Positions 43,607-53,195 of a stretch of DNA of 64,000 nucleotides are shown here, piece after piece. The stretch is from positions 310,001-374,000 of the forward strand of contig CANMIX010000002.1 of the NCBI GenBank assembly GCA_947497985.1. The letters are read 5' to 3'. The notes below the pieces were generated by a model that was not told where the DNA came from, made no database searches, and worked only from the letters and a program-made list of their open reading frames with translations. The position numbers were made by a program, and so were the translations under genes. The DNA is from an uncultured Paracoccaceae bacterium (lineage in GTDB: Bacteria > Pseudomonadota > Alphaproteobacteria > Rhodobacterales > Rhodobacteraceae). The stretch's first letter is position 1. Every line of letters begins with the position of its first letter.

Positions 43607-44863
43607 ATGGCCGACGATCTATTCAACAGCTTCATGAACGGTCCCGATGAAAAGGGCCGGTTTGGGATCTTTGGTGGGCGTTTCGTGAGCGAGACCCTGA
43701 TGCCGCTGATCCTGAGCCTGGAAGAGGAATACAACAAGGCCAAGGACGATCCTGAGTTTTGGGCACAGATGGATGATTTGTGGAAGCACTATGTCGGCCG
43801 TCCCAGCCCGCTGTATTTTGCAGAGCGTCTGACCTCCGATCTGGGCGGTGCCAAGGTTTACATGAAGCGCGACGAGCTGAATCACACCGGCGCGCATAAG
43901 GTGAACAATGTGCTGGGCCAGATCCTTTTGGCACGGCGTATGGGGAAGACACGGATCATTGCGGAAACCGGTGCCGGGCAGCACGGGGTGGCGACGGCCA
44001 CAGTGTGTGCCAAGTTCGGCCTAAAGTGCGTGGTTTATATGGGCGCGCATGATGTTCAGCGCCAGGCTCCGAACGTGTTCCGCATGCGCCTTCTGGGCGC
44101 TGAAGTGATCCCGGTGACCTCCGGTCGCGGTACGCTGAAGGATGCGATGAACGACGCGCTGCGCGACTGGGTAACCAATGTGCGCGATACGTTTTATTGC
44201 ATCGGCACAGCTGCGGGTCCGCATCCCTATCCGGCGATGGTGCGTGATTTCCAATCCATCATCGGCAAAGAAGTGCGCTGGCAGTTGCCTGAGCAGGAAG
44301 GCGAGGGCCGTCTGCCCGATACCGTGATTGCCGCAATTGGTGGTGGCTCTAATGCGATGGGCCTGTTCTATCCTTTCCTGGATGATCCATCTGTCAATAT
44401 CATCGGTGTCGAAGCTGGCGGTAAAGGCGTGGATGAGAAAATGCAGCACTGCGCCTCGCTGACCGGTGGTCGCCCAGGGGTCCTGCATGGCAACCGTACC
44501 TATCTGTTGCAGGATGAGGACGGGCAGATCCAAGATGGGTTCTCGATCTCGGCTGGGCTTGATTACCCTGGTATCGGGCCGGAGCACGCTTGGCTGCATG
44601 AAGCAGGGCGTGCAAAATATGTATCGGTTACCGACAAAGAAGCACTTGAAGCCTTCCAGGTGTGCTGCGCAGCCGAAGGTATTATCCCGGCACTGGAACC
44701 CAGCCACGCGCTGGCGCATGTGATGAAATTGGCGCCGACCTTGCCCAAAGACCACATCATCGTGATGAACATGTGTGGTCGCGGCGACAAGGATATCTTC
44801 ACCGTTGCCCGCCACTTGGGTTTTGATATGTCCGACACTGAAGGACGCGATCTAGACGAATAA
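43607..44863 (+). CDS. trpB: Tryptophan synthase beta chain
   Basis: A 418-residue PLP enzyme condensing indole and serine. The PLP lysine is in HTGAHKVNN, the phosphate-binding loop in IGGGSNAMG, and [14 protein letters not shown] is intact. The start is the ATG at 43607 with GGAGAG upstream; an ATG eight codons earlier lacks a site. No trpA follows in the window. Confidence 0.96.
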   Translation: MADDLFNSFMNGPDEKGRFGIFGGRFVSETLMPLILSLEEEYNKAKDDPEFWAQMDDLWKHYVGRPSPLYFAERLTSDLGGAKVYMKRDELNHTGAHKVNNVLGQILLARRMGKTRIIAETGAGQHGVATATVCAKFGLKCVVYMGAHDVQRQAPNVFRMRLLGAEVIPVTSGRGTLKDAMNDALRDWVTNVRDTFYCIGTAAGPHPYPAMVRDFQSIIGKEVRWQLPEQEGEGRLPDTVIAAIGGGSNAMGLFYPFLDDPSVNIIGVEAGGKGVDEKMQHCASLTGGRPGVLHGNRTYLLQDEDGQIQDGFSISAGLDYPGIGPEHAWLHEAGRAKYVSVTDKEALEAFQVCCAAEGIIPALEPSHALAHVMKLAPTLPKDHIIVMNMCGRGDKDIFTVARHLGFDMSDTEGRDLDE

Positions 44864-44894
44864 TCCGCGGACGAACATGGCGTAACTTATGGAG

Positions 44895-44923
44895 ACGGTC
44901 CCAATTGGGGCCGTTTCTTGTTT
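44895..44923 (+). terminator. Terminator after trpB
   Basis: ACGGTCCC pairs with GGGGCCGT (one wobble) around loop AATT, followed by TTCTTGTTT, 31 bases beyond the trpB stop. Confidence 0.75.
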
Positions 44924-44950
44924 CAGACACTGCTGTTATTTTCCTGAACG

Positions 44951-45090
44951 GAGGAGCTCCCGCGCCCACAGGTGTTCTGGCCTGAGGCTCAGAACACCTT
45001 GGCGGCCTTGGGCGTAGCGCCGGGCTTTGCCCGGCGCTACGCCCAAGGGGCGAGGGTCACGTTTCACGTGACCCCGAGACGGGCGGGAGT
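44951..45090. repeat. Structured multi-hairpin repeat, copy B
   Basis: The outer stem CTCCCG-(CG)-CCC (44957-44967) pairs with GGGCGGGAG (45081-45089). Inner hairpins are a 9-bp stem (44971-44979 with 44990-44998), a 19-bp perfect stem (45007-45025 with 45029-45047, loop TTT) and a 9-bp stem (45054-45062 with 45066-45074). It shares the frame, bulge and linkers of copy A (1551-1690) but not the stem sequences. Confidence 0.82.
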
Positions 45091-45151
45091 GCCTTGTTTT
45101 GACTTGGTGGCCGTCATGCGTGGTACGGTGGCAGTGCCGGTATGACCAAGG

Positions 45152-45529
45152 TCAGGCCTCAGAGATCTTGTGGCGATCCAGTAATTCAAACGGCACAATT
45201 TCCAGCGCGCGTTCATGGGTGGCTTCCAAATGGACCTTGGGCGCGCAGCCTTCGTCAGCGGCCTGAAGGAACCGAGATGCGCACAGGCACCAGCTGTCGC
45301 CAGGTTTCAGCCCAACAAACCCAAACTCAGGCCTTGGCGTTGACAGATCATTGCCGACATATTTGGAATAGGCGAGAAACTCCGCTGTCATCACAGCACA
45401 GACCGTATGGCTGCCCTGATCCTCAGCGCAGGTGTTGCAATGTCCGTCGCGAAAGAAACCTGTAACCGGTTGGGTGGAACACATTGCCAATGCGCCGCCC
45501 AGAACGTTGATGCTGTTGTCCTTTTTCAT
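45152..45529 (-). CDS. DUF2237 family protein
   Basis: 125 residues matching the DUF2237 pattern: NVLGGALAMCSTQPVTGFFR, DGHCNTCAEDQGSHTVCAVM, LSTPRPEFGFVGLKPGDSWC and PKVHLEATHERAL. Several conserved cysteines suggest metal binding. No function is established. It is transcribed leftward from 45529, downstream of pth. Confidence 0.9.
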   Translation of the reverse strand: MKKDNSINVLGGALAMCSTQPVTGFFRDGHCNTCAEDQGSHTVCAVMTAEFLAYSKYVGNDLSTPRPEFGFVGLKPGDSWCLCASRFLQAADEGCAPKVHLEATHERALEIVPFELLDRHKISEA

Positions 45530-45601
45530 GGAACAGAACCTAACCAGAGGTTAGTCAAAAGGCAAAACGCAAAAGGAGCTTTTCTGCTATCTCCTACAGG
45601 C

Positions 45602-46297
45602 TCAGCGGAATTTGCCCATCAGGCGTTCCATTTTGGATCGCATATCGTTTGCTGGTGCCTCTTCGGGATCGGCTTCTTTTGCAAGGGGTTGCTTCTTTGC
45701 CTTGCTCTTGTCCCCGGTTGAGCTGCGCGGTGGCGCGACGCGCAAGGCGACAGCGTTCATAAATTTGCCGCCGTCCCCTTTGGCCAGTTCTGCAGCCCCA
45801 TCCGAGATCCCGCGCATCAGATCGTCCAGCCAGGCTTCATCGGCCTTGGGGAAGTCACGCAGCACGTAGCCCGCGACAGCATCCTTATGGCCGGGATGGC
45901 CGATGCCCAGACGCACGCGGGCGTAATCCGCGCCAACATGAGCGTGGATCGAGCGCAGGCCGTTGTGACCCGCGTGACCGCCACCCTGTTTCATACGGCA
46001 TTTGCCTGGCGCCAGATCCAATTCATCATGCAGCACAACCACATCCGCAGGCGTGAGCTTATAAAACCGCATGGCTTCGCCCACGGATTGGCCAGAATTG
46101 TTCATGAACGTTTGAGGCTTTAGCAGCATCACTTTTTCGGTGCCAAGCTTGCCTTCGCTCAACTCAGCCTGAAACTTGCCCTTCCAGGGGGAAAACCCGT
46201 GGTCATCGGCGATCTGATCCAGCGCCATAAAGCCGATATTGTGGCGGTTGCGGGCATATTTTCCACCAGGATTTCCAAGCCCGACAATGAGTTTCAT
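45602..46297 (-). CDS. pth: Peptidyl-tRNA hydrolase
   Basis: A 231-residue enzyme releasing tRNA from peptidyl-tRNA. The catalytic histidine is in NRHNIGFMALD, with LLKPQTFMNNSG, HDELDL and GGGHAGHNGLRS present. The C-terminal 40 residues are a Lys/Ala-rich extension beyond the about 190-residue core, common in this group. In many bacteria pth adjoins rplY; here rplY lies 2.5 kb away on the same strand with other genes between. Confidence 0.96.
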   Translation of the reverse strand: MKLIVGLGNPGGKYARNRHNIGFMALDQIADDHGFSPWKGKFQAELSEGKLGTEKVMLLKPQTFMNNSGQSVGEAMRFYKLTPADVVVLHDELDLAPGKCRMKQGGGHAGHNGLRSIHAHVGADYARVRLGIGHPGHKDAVAGYVLRDFPKADEAWLDDLMRGISDGAAELAKGDGGKFMNAVALRVAPPRSSTGDKSKAKKQPLAKEADPEEAPANDMRSKMERLMGKFR

Positions 46298-46418
46298 ATC
46301 TGTTCAATCCCCGTTGCACCGCTGCATTTGTTCTGACTGGAGTGATGCCTTTTTTTGCGTGCGAAATCCAGAGGCAGATCATCGCCGTCCCAACGCAAAA
46401 GCCCAAAGCAGAAACCAA

Positions 46419-46448
46419 AAAGAAGCCCCCTGGGGAGGGGACTTCTTT
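46419..46448 (-). terminator. Terminator downstream of the CMD protein gene
   Basis: AAAGAAG plus CCCC pairs with GGGG plus CTTCTTT through one mismatch. On the minus strand it ends in TTTTTGG, 77 bases past the gene's stop. Confidence 0.75.
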
Positions 46449-46524
46449 CCTTTTGCAGCTGGTTTGTTCGCTTGGGGGCAAAACTGTGCTGCAATATGGC
46501 GTGTGGGTTTTCGCCAATCTTCGC

Positions 46525-47094
46525 TTATTCAGCCGCGGCTTTTGCCTTTGGCTCCCATGCGAATTGTTGCAGAGGCTCGTCCAGATCGGTCTCAGCAATA
46601 TGGTTGGTGTAGTTGCTCATGACTTTTTGCGCGAGGCCGACAATGATTTCCAGAACCTGCTGTTCGCCGTAGCCAGCCGCAAAGAAGGCCGCGAGCTCGT
46701 CTTTGGAAACTTTGCCGCGCTTGATGACCATCGCGGTCACAAAGGTGCGCAGGGATTCCAGCTTGTCATCCGGCAGCGGGGTTTCGTTGCGCAGGGCTTC
46801 GGTGATTGCCGGGTCAACTTCCATCATATGGGCAATCGCGGTGTGCGCTGGAACGCAGAACGTGCATTCGTGCAGAACGTTGATGGTTTGCCAAACAACG
46901 GTCAGCTCTTCTTTGTTCAGGCTGGTTTCGGTGAAGGCCTGGTGAATGTTTTGGTATTGCTCAAGCATCTGCGGAGACGCTGCCATGACCTGGATCAGGC
47001 TGGGCAGAAAGCCCATGCCATCAAGCGCTGCCTGAACGCGCGGCTTTGAAGCTTCGGGCGCGGTTTCGACGGTGTAGGTGGTGAAAGAGGTCAT
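46525..47094 (-). CDS. Carboxymuconolactone decarboxylase/AhpD-like protein
   Basis: A 189-residue all-helical protein with the redox motif ECTFCVPAH (CxxC followed by histidine, about residues 76-84), as in AhpD-type alkylhydroperoxidases. It is probably a peroxide- or thiol-linked enzyme. The gene is divergent from a TetR regulator with a twin palindrome between them, so its expression is probably repressed by that regulator. Confidence 0.88.
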   Translation of the reverse strand: MTSFTTYTVETAPEASKPRVQAALDGMGFLPSLIQVMAASPQMLEQYQNIHQAFTETSLNKEELTVVWQTINVLHECTFCVPAHTAIAHMMEVDPAITEALRNETPLPDDKLESLRTFVTAMVIKRGKVSKDELAAFFAAGYGEQQVLEIIVGLAQKVMSNYTNHIAETDLDEPLQQFAWEPKAKAAAE

Positions 47095-47151
47095 TCGTGT
47101 TTCCTTTTCGAAGGGGCAAAAGGCAGTTCGTTCATGAGGGGTAAATTACGG

Positions 47152-47189
47152 TGAGTGATCGCTCAAGGTGATATTTGAGCGATCACTCA
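47152..47189. promoter_or_regulatory. Twin palindromic operator between the CMD and tetR genes
   Basis: TGAGTGATCGCTCA (47152-47165) and TGAGCGATCACTCA (47176-47189) are exact reverse complements of each other, and each is itself a near-palindrome centred on GATC. They lie 58 bases from each flanking start region, ideal for a TetR repressor controlling both genes. Confidence 0.8.
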
Positions 47190-47246
47190 AGCGTTACAAC
47201 CGTGAAACCTTGGTGTGTCGAGGATTTTCGCGTTATAGATGGTTAC

Positions 47247-47861
47247 ATGGCACAGAGACACGACCGCGCCGAGGCATTGCACAAGGCGCTCATTCTATTC
47301 TGGGAAAAAGGGTTCCACGGGACCTCGATCAAGGATCTGGAGCATCACTTGTCGATGCATCCGGGCTCGATCTATGCGGCTTTTGGCTCGAAGGCGGGGT
47401 TATATTGCCGAGCACTGGAGCTTTATGCAGATGAATTGATTGCGGCGCAGGCGGAGTACTTACAGCAGGCAAATCCGGTACTGTCGGGCCTTGCGGAGGC
47501 GTTGAGCAATTGTCACCCAGCGGCGCAGAACACCGGGTCACTTGCGGCTTGTTTCATCAGTAAATCCTTGATGGAAACGGGTATCGACGATCCTGAAGTG
47601 CAAGCCACCCAGACCCGACTGGCACTGGCCTTTGAAAACCAGTTTACCGAGGTTTTTGACAGTGCAAAATCGGCTGGCGAATTGCCTGACGATGCTGACT
47701 GCAGAACCCTGGCGCAAGGGTTGCAAGTGGCTTTGTCGGGGATCTCTGCCTTTGCGCTGCGCCCTGATCGCGCCGATGTCGTAAAGCGCATGATGTTTGA
47801 CCTGGCCTCAGATATCAAAAACTTGCAGGGTCGTGGGAATCTATCGCGGCTTTCCTTGTAA
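47247..47861 (+). CDS. TetR-family transcriptional regulator
   Basis: A 204-residue regulator. The N-terminal helix-turn-helix is ALILFWEKGFHGTSIKDLEH then GSIYAAFGSKAGLYCRAL, typical of TetR. The start is the ATG at 47247 (MAQRHDRAEALHKA); the longer frame would run through the operator. Its 3' end overlaps the convergent hydrolase gene by 47 bases. Probably controls itself and the CMD/AhpD gene. Confidence 0.92.
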   Translation: MAQRHDRAEALHKALILFWEKGFHGTSIKDLEHHLSMHPGSIYAAFGSKAGLYCRALELYADELIAAQAEYLQQANPVLSGLAEALSNCHPAAQNTGSLAACFISKSLMETGIDDPEVQATQTRLALAFENQFTEVFDSAKSAGELPDDADCRTLAQGLQVALSGISAFALRPDRADVVKRMMFDLASDIKNLQGRGNLSRLSL

Positions 47862-48645
47862 CGGTGTCCTTGGGCATGATCCGCTCAAGAAGGGATAGGA
47901 AGCTCGCTTTGGCATGCATCTCTTGCCATGGTTTATGTCCGCATCGTTCCAAAAGATAAAACGCAGCATCAGGTTGAGCGCGCATCAAAGGCAGTCTGAC
48001 GCCTTTGGCAGGATGTGGGTCATGGTCGCCGTGGATGGCCGTTACAGGGCAACACAACTGTTCCAAGGCTTCCGTTAAAGCGCCGTTTGCGCGCAGTTGC
48101 GCAGCTTCTGCCCAGACGTTTGTGTGAATTGCGCGATCAAAGGTGACATGCGGTTGCGGGGTGTCGTCGCGGTCATAAGTGTCGCATTTGTCCAAGATCG
48201 CCAGTGCTTGGGTGAGATGTTCCAGATTTTCCATCGTCGCAAATAACTGCGGGAGCCGCGCGCGATCTTTGGCGGACAGACGTGCGGTGCGGGTGCTTTG
48301 GATCGTTTTGGCGTATTGCTCTTCGAACGGCCCGCTGCCGACTAAAACAAGCCCGCAGACATTGGTGGGATGGCGAGCAGCAACCATCAGCGCCAGCCAA
48401 GCTCCCCACGACCAACCCAACAAATAGACCGGAGCCGGAAGCTTCATGAGCATCGCATGCAGCTCTGCGATTTGACCTTCCACGGTGGCGGCAGTCTGCC
48501 AGGGTTCCAACACACCATAACCTTGTTGAGCAAGGCATGCGGCCAAGGGCGCGAGTTCTCCGGCAGCACCGGGACCGCCATGTACCAGAACGACATTAGG
48601 GTTCGTGATACCGTAGCGTTGGCAGGTGTCAGGAAGGTCATCCAT
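47815..48645 (-). CDS. Alpha/beta hydrolase
   Basis: A 276-residue serine hydrolase. The oxyanion motif is VLVHGGPGAAGE, the nucleophile elbow LLGWSWGAWLAL (G-W-S-W-G), the acid in HGDHDPHP, and the histidine in ERCGHKPW. The HGGPG start resembles the proline iminopeptidase-like branch. The start is the ATG at 48645; a TTG five codons earlier is less likely. Its 3' end overlaps tetR tail to tail. Confidence 0.9.
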   Translation of the reverse strand: MDDLPDTCQRYGITNPNVVLVHGGPGAAGELAPLAACLAQQGYGVLEPWQTAATVEGQIAELHAMLMKLPAPVYLLGWSWGAWLALMVAARHPTNVCGLVLVGSGPFEEQYAKTIQSTRTARLSAKDRARLPQLFATMENLEHLTQALAILDKCDTYDRDDTPQPHVTFDRAIHTNVWAEAAQLRANGALTEALEQLCCPVTAIHGDHDPHPAKGVRLPLMRAQPDAAFYLLERCGHKPWQEMHAKASFLSLLERIMPKDTVTRKAAIDSHDPASF

Positions 48646-48738
48646 ATTGCCACTGTCCAAGCTACGTGTCGGGTTTGCAAGACAGTTTTCCGCTCCCGGC
48701 GGCGGGTCGCGGCAGGTGCGATATTATCCGAGCCACGA

Positions 48739-48764
48739 AAAAAGGGACCCGGCTGGGTCCCTTT
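48739..48764 (-). terminator. Terminator after rplY
   Basis: A 10-bp stem, AAAGGGACCC / GGGTCCCTTT with loop GGCT; the minus-strand transcript ends in a T-run, 29 bases beyond the rplY stop. Confidence 0.9.
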
Positions 48765-48792
48765 CTCGATACTGCAAAGCAGGATGCGAAGA

Positions 48793-49422
48793 TTACTCTT
48801 CTGCAGCGGCCGCTTCTTCGCCTTCGGCTTCGTCGTCGGCTGCTGCCGCCAGACCGGAAGGTGCGGCGAGGTTTGCAACAACAAAATCACGGTCGATGGT
48901 CGGCTTGGCGCCGGCAGGCAGATCAATGTCAGAAATGTGGATCACATCGCCGATGTCTTTGCCTGTCAGATCGACAACCAGTTTCTCAGGAATGTCACCT
49001 GCAGTTACGATCAGCTCCACGTCGGAACGAACAACAGTCACAACGCCGCCTTTTTTGACGCCTGGTGCTGCTTCTTCGTTGATGAATTCAACGGGGATAT
49101 ACAGGTTGATTTTCGACGTGCGGCGCAGGCGCATCAGGTCGAAGTGGGTCGGCAGGTCTTTTACAACGTCACGCTGAACGTCGCGGCAGATGACGCGAAC
49201 GTCTTCTTGACCTTCAACTTTCAGGTTCCACAGGGTGGATTTGAACTGACCAGCTTTCAGCTTTTTCAGCAGCTGGTTGAACGGGATCTGGATCGCCAGC
49301 GGATCAACATCACCACCGTAAACCACACCCGGAACCATGCCAGCACGACGTGCTGCGCGAGCGGCGCCCTTGCCTGTCCCCGCACGTGCCTGGGCGACGA
49401 GATCTGGAATCTCTTTTGCCAT
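48793..49422 (-). CDS. rplY: 50S ribosomal protein L25 (CTC/TL5 form)
   Basis: A 209-residue 5S rRNA-binding protein with an N-terminal L25 domain ([20 protein letters not shown]) and the C-terminal CTC beta domain ([20 protein letters not shown]). It ends in an acidic Ala/Glu tail. The start is the ATG at 49422 with GGAGAATTAAG upstream; codons further upstream are not protein-like. Confidence 0.95.
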   Translation of the reverse strand: MAKEIPDLVAQARAGTGKGAARAARRAGMVPGVVYGGDVDPLAIQIPFNQLLKKLKAGQFKSTLWNLKVEGQEDVRVICRDVQRDVVKDLPTHFDLMRLRRTSKINLYIPVEFINEEAAPGVKKGGVVTVVRSDVELIVTAGDIPEKLVVDLTGKDIGDVIHISDIDLPAGAKPTIDRDFVVANLAAPSGLAAAADDEAEGEEAAAAEE

Positions 49423-49628
49423 CTTAATTCTCCATACATAAGGGCAGGGTGCCTCCAAGGCTGTCACCCCGCGTGAGGCCCGCCCGATACACCAGATTCT
49501 GTGTTTTGGAAAGGGGCATCGGCGGAAAAGTCGCGGACGACGGAAAGGCTCTGTTAAATTCACTGTTTTAGTGTGGCGTGCAACGCCTGAACGGTGTTTT
49601 TCTTGAACTGTGATCCAAAGGATTGCCC

Positions 49629-50066
49629 GTGCTGACTTCCTTATTGCGCGTGATTTCGTTGCTGCTGCCGGCTTTGATTCCATCCTGGCGGTTTTTCAAA
49701 ACCGTGGCTCCGTCGCCACGGGTCGAATACCGGGTGATCGGGGGTGCTGGTGCGCGGGACTGGCAGGAGGACCGACCACGTCCGCGCGACATTTCGGTTG
49801 CTGCACTCTTGTGGCGGATGGTGTGGAATCCGGATTGGAATGAACAGCTGTTTCTGGTGTCTTGCGCCGAACGGATGATCGAAGAGCCCAGCCAGCACAG
49901 TCTGGACGAAATCCTGACCCGCGTTGCGCGCCTGTTGCCGGTGGGGCAGGGGCTGTTGCAGATCCGGCTGGTGTTTATTTCCCGTGAGGGTGACGCCCTG
50001 GTCAAAACCGTCGAATACGAATGCGAGCCGGTGCCCTTGTCCCGTATCAAAGGGGGCGTGGCATGA
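49629..50066 (+). CDS. Hypothetical protein paired with an HTTM membrane protein
   Basis: A 145-residue protein starting at GTG 49629 with AAAGGA upstream. One N-terminal hydrophobic helix (about 3-18) may anchor it. The rest is soluble ([40 protein letters not shown]). I do not recognise the family. Its stop overlaps the next gene (ATGA), so the two products probably act together. Confidence 0.78.
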   Translation: MLTSLLRVISLLLPALIPSWRFFKTVAPSPRVEYRVIGGAGARDWQEDRPRPRDISVAALLWRMVWNPDWNEQLFLVSCAERMIEEPSQHSLDEILTRVARLLPVGQGLLQIRLVFISREGDALVKTVEYECEPVPLSRIKGGVA

Positions 50067-50752
50067 GTTTTGAGGCGACCCTGCGTTTGATGGAGGTCTT
50101 GCTGGGGCTGGCCATTGCCCAACAAAGCCTTGAACATTTGAAGCCGGGGCAGTTGGCGGTCAATCATCGGGTGATTTTTGCCATTCGCCTGGCCCTCGCC
50201 CTTTCAATGGTGTTGGGCTACAGCGCTCCTTATGGGATGTATGGCCTGTGGGTGGTGGCCCTATGGATGTTGCATCGCTTTCAGGGGCCGTACAATGGCG
50301 GCAGTGACAAGATGACATTGCTGATCCTGACCTGCCTATGTCTGGTTGAGGTCGCGCCGGATCAATACTGGCAGGAAGTGGCGCTGTCCTATCTCGCGGT
50401 GCAATTGGTGCTGTCGTATTTTGTTTCAGGCTGGGTCAAAGTGATGAACCCGATCTGGCGCGATGGCAACGCTTTGCGGGATGTGTTTCGCTACTCTGCC
50501 TATCCCGTCAGCGAGGGGTTTCGCCAATGGGCAGACCGCCCCGGCGTCCTGTGGGTCATGGGATGGGGCGTTATGCTGTTGGAACTGGCGTTCCCACTGG
50601 CGCTGATGAACCCGATTGCACTGAAATTTGCGCTTTTGTGCACCGCGGCCTTTCATTTTGCCAACGCGTGTTTCTTTGGTCTCAACCGGTTCTTCTGGAT
50701 CTGGCTGTGTGCCTATCCGGCTCTGATCTGGTTTCAGGATCGGATTTTCTGA
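50063..50752 (+). CDS. HTTM-like multi-spanning membrane protein
   Basis: A 229-residue protein with five or six hydrophobic helices. The segment SGWVKVMNPIWRDGNALRDV is typical of the HTTM domain (relatives of vitamin K-dependent gamma-carboxylase). It is too short to include the carboxylase catalytic part. The ATG at 50063 overlaps the stop of its partner (ATGA). Function unknown. Confidence 0.8.
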   Translation: MSFEATLRLMEVLLGLAIAQQSLEHLKPGQLAVNHRVIFAIRLALALSMVLGYSAPYGMYGLWVVALWMLHRFQGPYNGGSDKMTLLILTCLCLVEVAPDQYWQEVALSYLAVQLVLSYFVSGWVKVMNPIWRDGNALRDVFRYSAYPVSEGFRQWADRPGVLWVMGWGVMLLELAFPLALMNPIALKFALLCTAAFHFANACFFGLNRFFWIWLCAYPALIWFQDRIF

Positions 50753-50828
50753 ACCTCTGCGCAGCGTGCGTTTGCCCCCGCGAATGATTTTGATTGCTTG
50801 ACCTGCCAAAGCCGTGCCAGCTGCGCCT

Positions 50829-52007
50829 ATGAGTTTACGCGCCGATATCAGTGCCAGCCGCATCCCTTTGCGTGCCTTTGTTGCCGAAGGCCTGTTTTGG
50901 GGCGCATTTGCGGCCTATGTGCCTTCGATCAAAGCCGCCGTGGGGTTAAGCGATGCGGATTTTGGTCTGGCCTTGTTGTTTGGTGCTTTGGGTGCCGTGA
51001 GCGCCATGTGGGTCGCCCCGTTTGCGGACCGCCGGTTCGGCCCCTGGGCGATGTCTGTGGGGGCGGTTTTAATGGCGGCTGCTTTTTTACTGCCTGGCCT
51101 GATGAGCAGCTGGCTGTGCCTGTCCCTGGCGTTGTTTCTCGCGATGAGCACATCTGGCATGCTCGACGTCATCATGAACGCGCGCCTCAGCGGGATTGAG
51201 GTGGCGACGGGGCGATCGTTGATGAACCTGAACCACGCGATCTTTTCCTTTGTCTATGCGGGGTCGGCGCTGATGGCGGGGGTGCTCCGTGAATTTAACG
51301 TCAGCGCTTTCACCTGTTTTGCGGCCCTTGGGCTGGTAACGCTTTGGCTTGCGGCGGGGTTGCGGCATGAAACGCAGCACCCCCCGGATGCAGAAGGGGC
51401 TGCGCCGACACCCCAGCTGCCAAAGGTGATGGTTGCCTTGGCGGGGCTGGTGACCCTGATCGGCTTTATGGCCGAGCAAGCAACCGAGGGCTGGTCTGCC
51501 TTGCATCTGGAACGCGCCATGAATGCCGGTGCTGCCGAAGGCGCCATGGGGCCCGCAATTCTGGGGCTGACAATGGGGATTGGACGTCTGTCGGGGCAGT
51601 TTATTCTGAGGGTGATGTCCGAGGGCACAGTGTTGCGGATCGCAGCCCTTCTTGCGGCCAGCGGCGCGGTTCTGGCGGCTTGGGCACCGACGCAGGTGCT
51701 GGTCTATGCGGGATTTGCTATCTTGGGGGCAGGCGTATCTGTCACCGCGCCCACAACCTTTGCCTGGATCGGAAAGACGGTGGCACCACAGCAGCGCACC
51801 GTGGCGATTTCGCGGGTGGTGGTCATCGGCTACACGGGGTTCTTTATGGGGCCGCCGCTGATGGGATTTCTGGCGCAGGCTTTTGGCCTGCCGGTGGCTT
51901 TCACCGTTTTGGGGGTATTGTTGAGCGTTATTGCGCTGGTCCTGGTGCCCATCTTGCGCCATCTCGCCTACAGAAAACAGGACGGGCAAAAGGCCGCCGC
52001 TGTTTGA
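50829..52007 (+). CDS. MFS transporter
   Basis: A 392-residue carrier with about twelve hydrophobic helices. It has VAPFADRRFGPW between helices 2 and 3, where MFS proteins keep the G-x-x-x-D-R loop, and a central polar loop (HETQHPPDAEGAAPTPQLPK). The opening LFWGAFAAYVPSIKAAVGLS resembles the YbjJ-like branch. The start is the ATG at 50829. The substrate cannot be told from sequence. It converges with lldD. Confidence 0.87.
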   Translation: MSLRADISASRIPLRAFVAEGLFWGAFAAYVPSIKAAVGLSDADFGLALLFGALGAVSAMWVAPFADRRFGPWAMSVGAVLMAAAFLLPGLMSSWLCLSLALFLAMSTSGMLDVIMNARLSGIEVATGRSLMNLNHAIFSFVYAGSALMAGVLREFNVSAFTCFAALGLVTLWLAAGLRHETQHPPDAEGAAPTPQLPKVMVALAGLVTLIGFMAEQATEGWSALHLERAMNAGAAEGAMGPAILGLTMGIGRLSGQFILRVMSEGTVLRIAALLAASGAVLAAWAPTQVLVYAGFAILGAGVSVTAPTTFAWIGKTVAPQQRTVAISRVVVIGYTGFFMGPPLMGFLAQAFGLPVAFTVLGVLLSVIALVLVPILRHLAYRKQDGQKAAAV

Positions 52008-52025
52008 AAACCCAACCCATACGCG

Positions 52026-53195
52026 TTATCGCCCCTGCCAAAGACCGCCAAAATCCTGTGGCACCAGCAGGTTTTGCCGCCCCAGATCTGCAACGTTTTT
52101 CTCACCACACAGGGCCATGGTGGTGTCCAATTCCTTGTGGATGATCTCCAGCGCGCGGGTGACGCCGGTCTGGCCCATTGCACCCAGACCATAAACAAAG
52201 GCACGGCCGATCATGGTGCCTGTCGCCCCTAGCGCCAGCGCCTTCAACACGTCTTGTCCTGAGCGGATACCGCTGTCCAGATGGACTTCGACCTGGTCGC
52301 CCACCGCGTCCATAATCTCGGGCAACATGCGGATTGACGACAGCGCGCCGTCCAGCTGGCGCCCCCCGTGGTTCGACACTACAATCGCATCTGCACCGAC
52401 TTTTGCAGCCATTTTGGCGTCTTCGGCGTCCAAGATCCCTTTTAGGATCACCTTGCCGCCCCATTGCTCCATCAGGCGTTCGATCTTGGACCAATCCAAC
52501 GTTGGATCGAACTGTTCCGCGGTCCACGCGCCAAGGGAAGACGTGTCCGAGATCCCTTCTACGTGGCCGACGATATTGCCGAATTCGCGTCGTTTCGCGC
52601 CCAGCATCTCAATCCCCCAACGCCATTTGGTCATCAGGTTGGCAATGGTCTTGGGCGTCAGTTGCGGCGGGGCGGAGAGGCCGTTTTTTAGATCCTTGTG
52701 CCGTTGACCCAGGATTTGCAGATCCAAGGTGATCACCAGTGCCGAACATCCTGCATCCTTGGCCCGTTGGATCAGCCGCTGAGTATAGTCCATGTCCTTC
52801 ATCGTATAGAGCTGGAACCAGAAGGGGGTGTCGGTTGCCTCGGCCACGTCCTCGATCGAGTTGATGGACATGGTGGACAGGGTAAAGGGGACGCCAAACG
52901 CGGCCGCGGCCTTTGCCGCCTTGATCTCTCCATCGGCGTGCTGCATGCCGGTTAGCCCAACAGGGGCCAGTGCCACCGGCATTGCCACATCCTGACCAAT
53001 CATCTGACTGGCTGTTGTGCGCCCGTCCATATCCACCGCCACGCGCTGTCGCAGGCGGATCTGGTCAAAGTCAGATGTGTTTTCGCGAAAGGTCTGCTCG
53101 CTCCAGCTGCCGCTTTCCGCATAGTCATAGAACATCCGCGGCACGCGGCGTTCATAGATGCGTTTAAGGTCCTGGATATTGGTGATCACCGGCAT
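52026..53195 (-). CDS. lldD: FMN-dependent L-lactate dehydrogenase family protein
   Basis: A 389-residue TIM-barrel flavoprotein. Visible are ERRVPRMFYDYAESGSW, APVGLTGMQHADGE, FWFQLYTMKD, VITLDLQILGQR and VVSNHGGRQLDG (catalytic histidine). The start is the ATG at 53195 with AAGAGATG upstream. The family includes L-lactate, glycolate and mandelate oxidising enzymes; the sequence wording favours LldD. It oxidises a 2-hydroxyacid, feeding electrons to the quinone pool. Confidence 0.87.
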   Translation of the reverse strand: MPVITNIQDLKRIYERRVPRMFYDYAESGSWSEQTFRENTSDFDQIRLRQRVAVDMDGRTTASQMIGQDVAMPVALAPVGLTGMQHADGEIKAAKAAAAFGVPFTLSTMSINSIEDVAEATDTPFWFQLYTMKDMDYTQRLIQRAKDAGCSALVITLDLQILGQRHKDLKNGLSAPPQLTPKTIANLMTKWRWGIEMLGAKRREFGNIVGHVEGISDTSSLGAWTAEQFDPTLDWSKIERLMEQWGGKVILKGILDAEDAKMAAKVGADAIVVSNHGGRQLDGALSSIRMLPEIMDAVGDQVEVHLDSGIRSGQDVLKALALGATGTMIGRAFVYGLGAMGQTGVTRALEIIHKELDTTMALCGEKNVADLGRQNLLVPQDFGGLWQGR

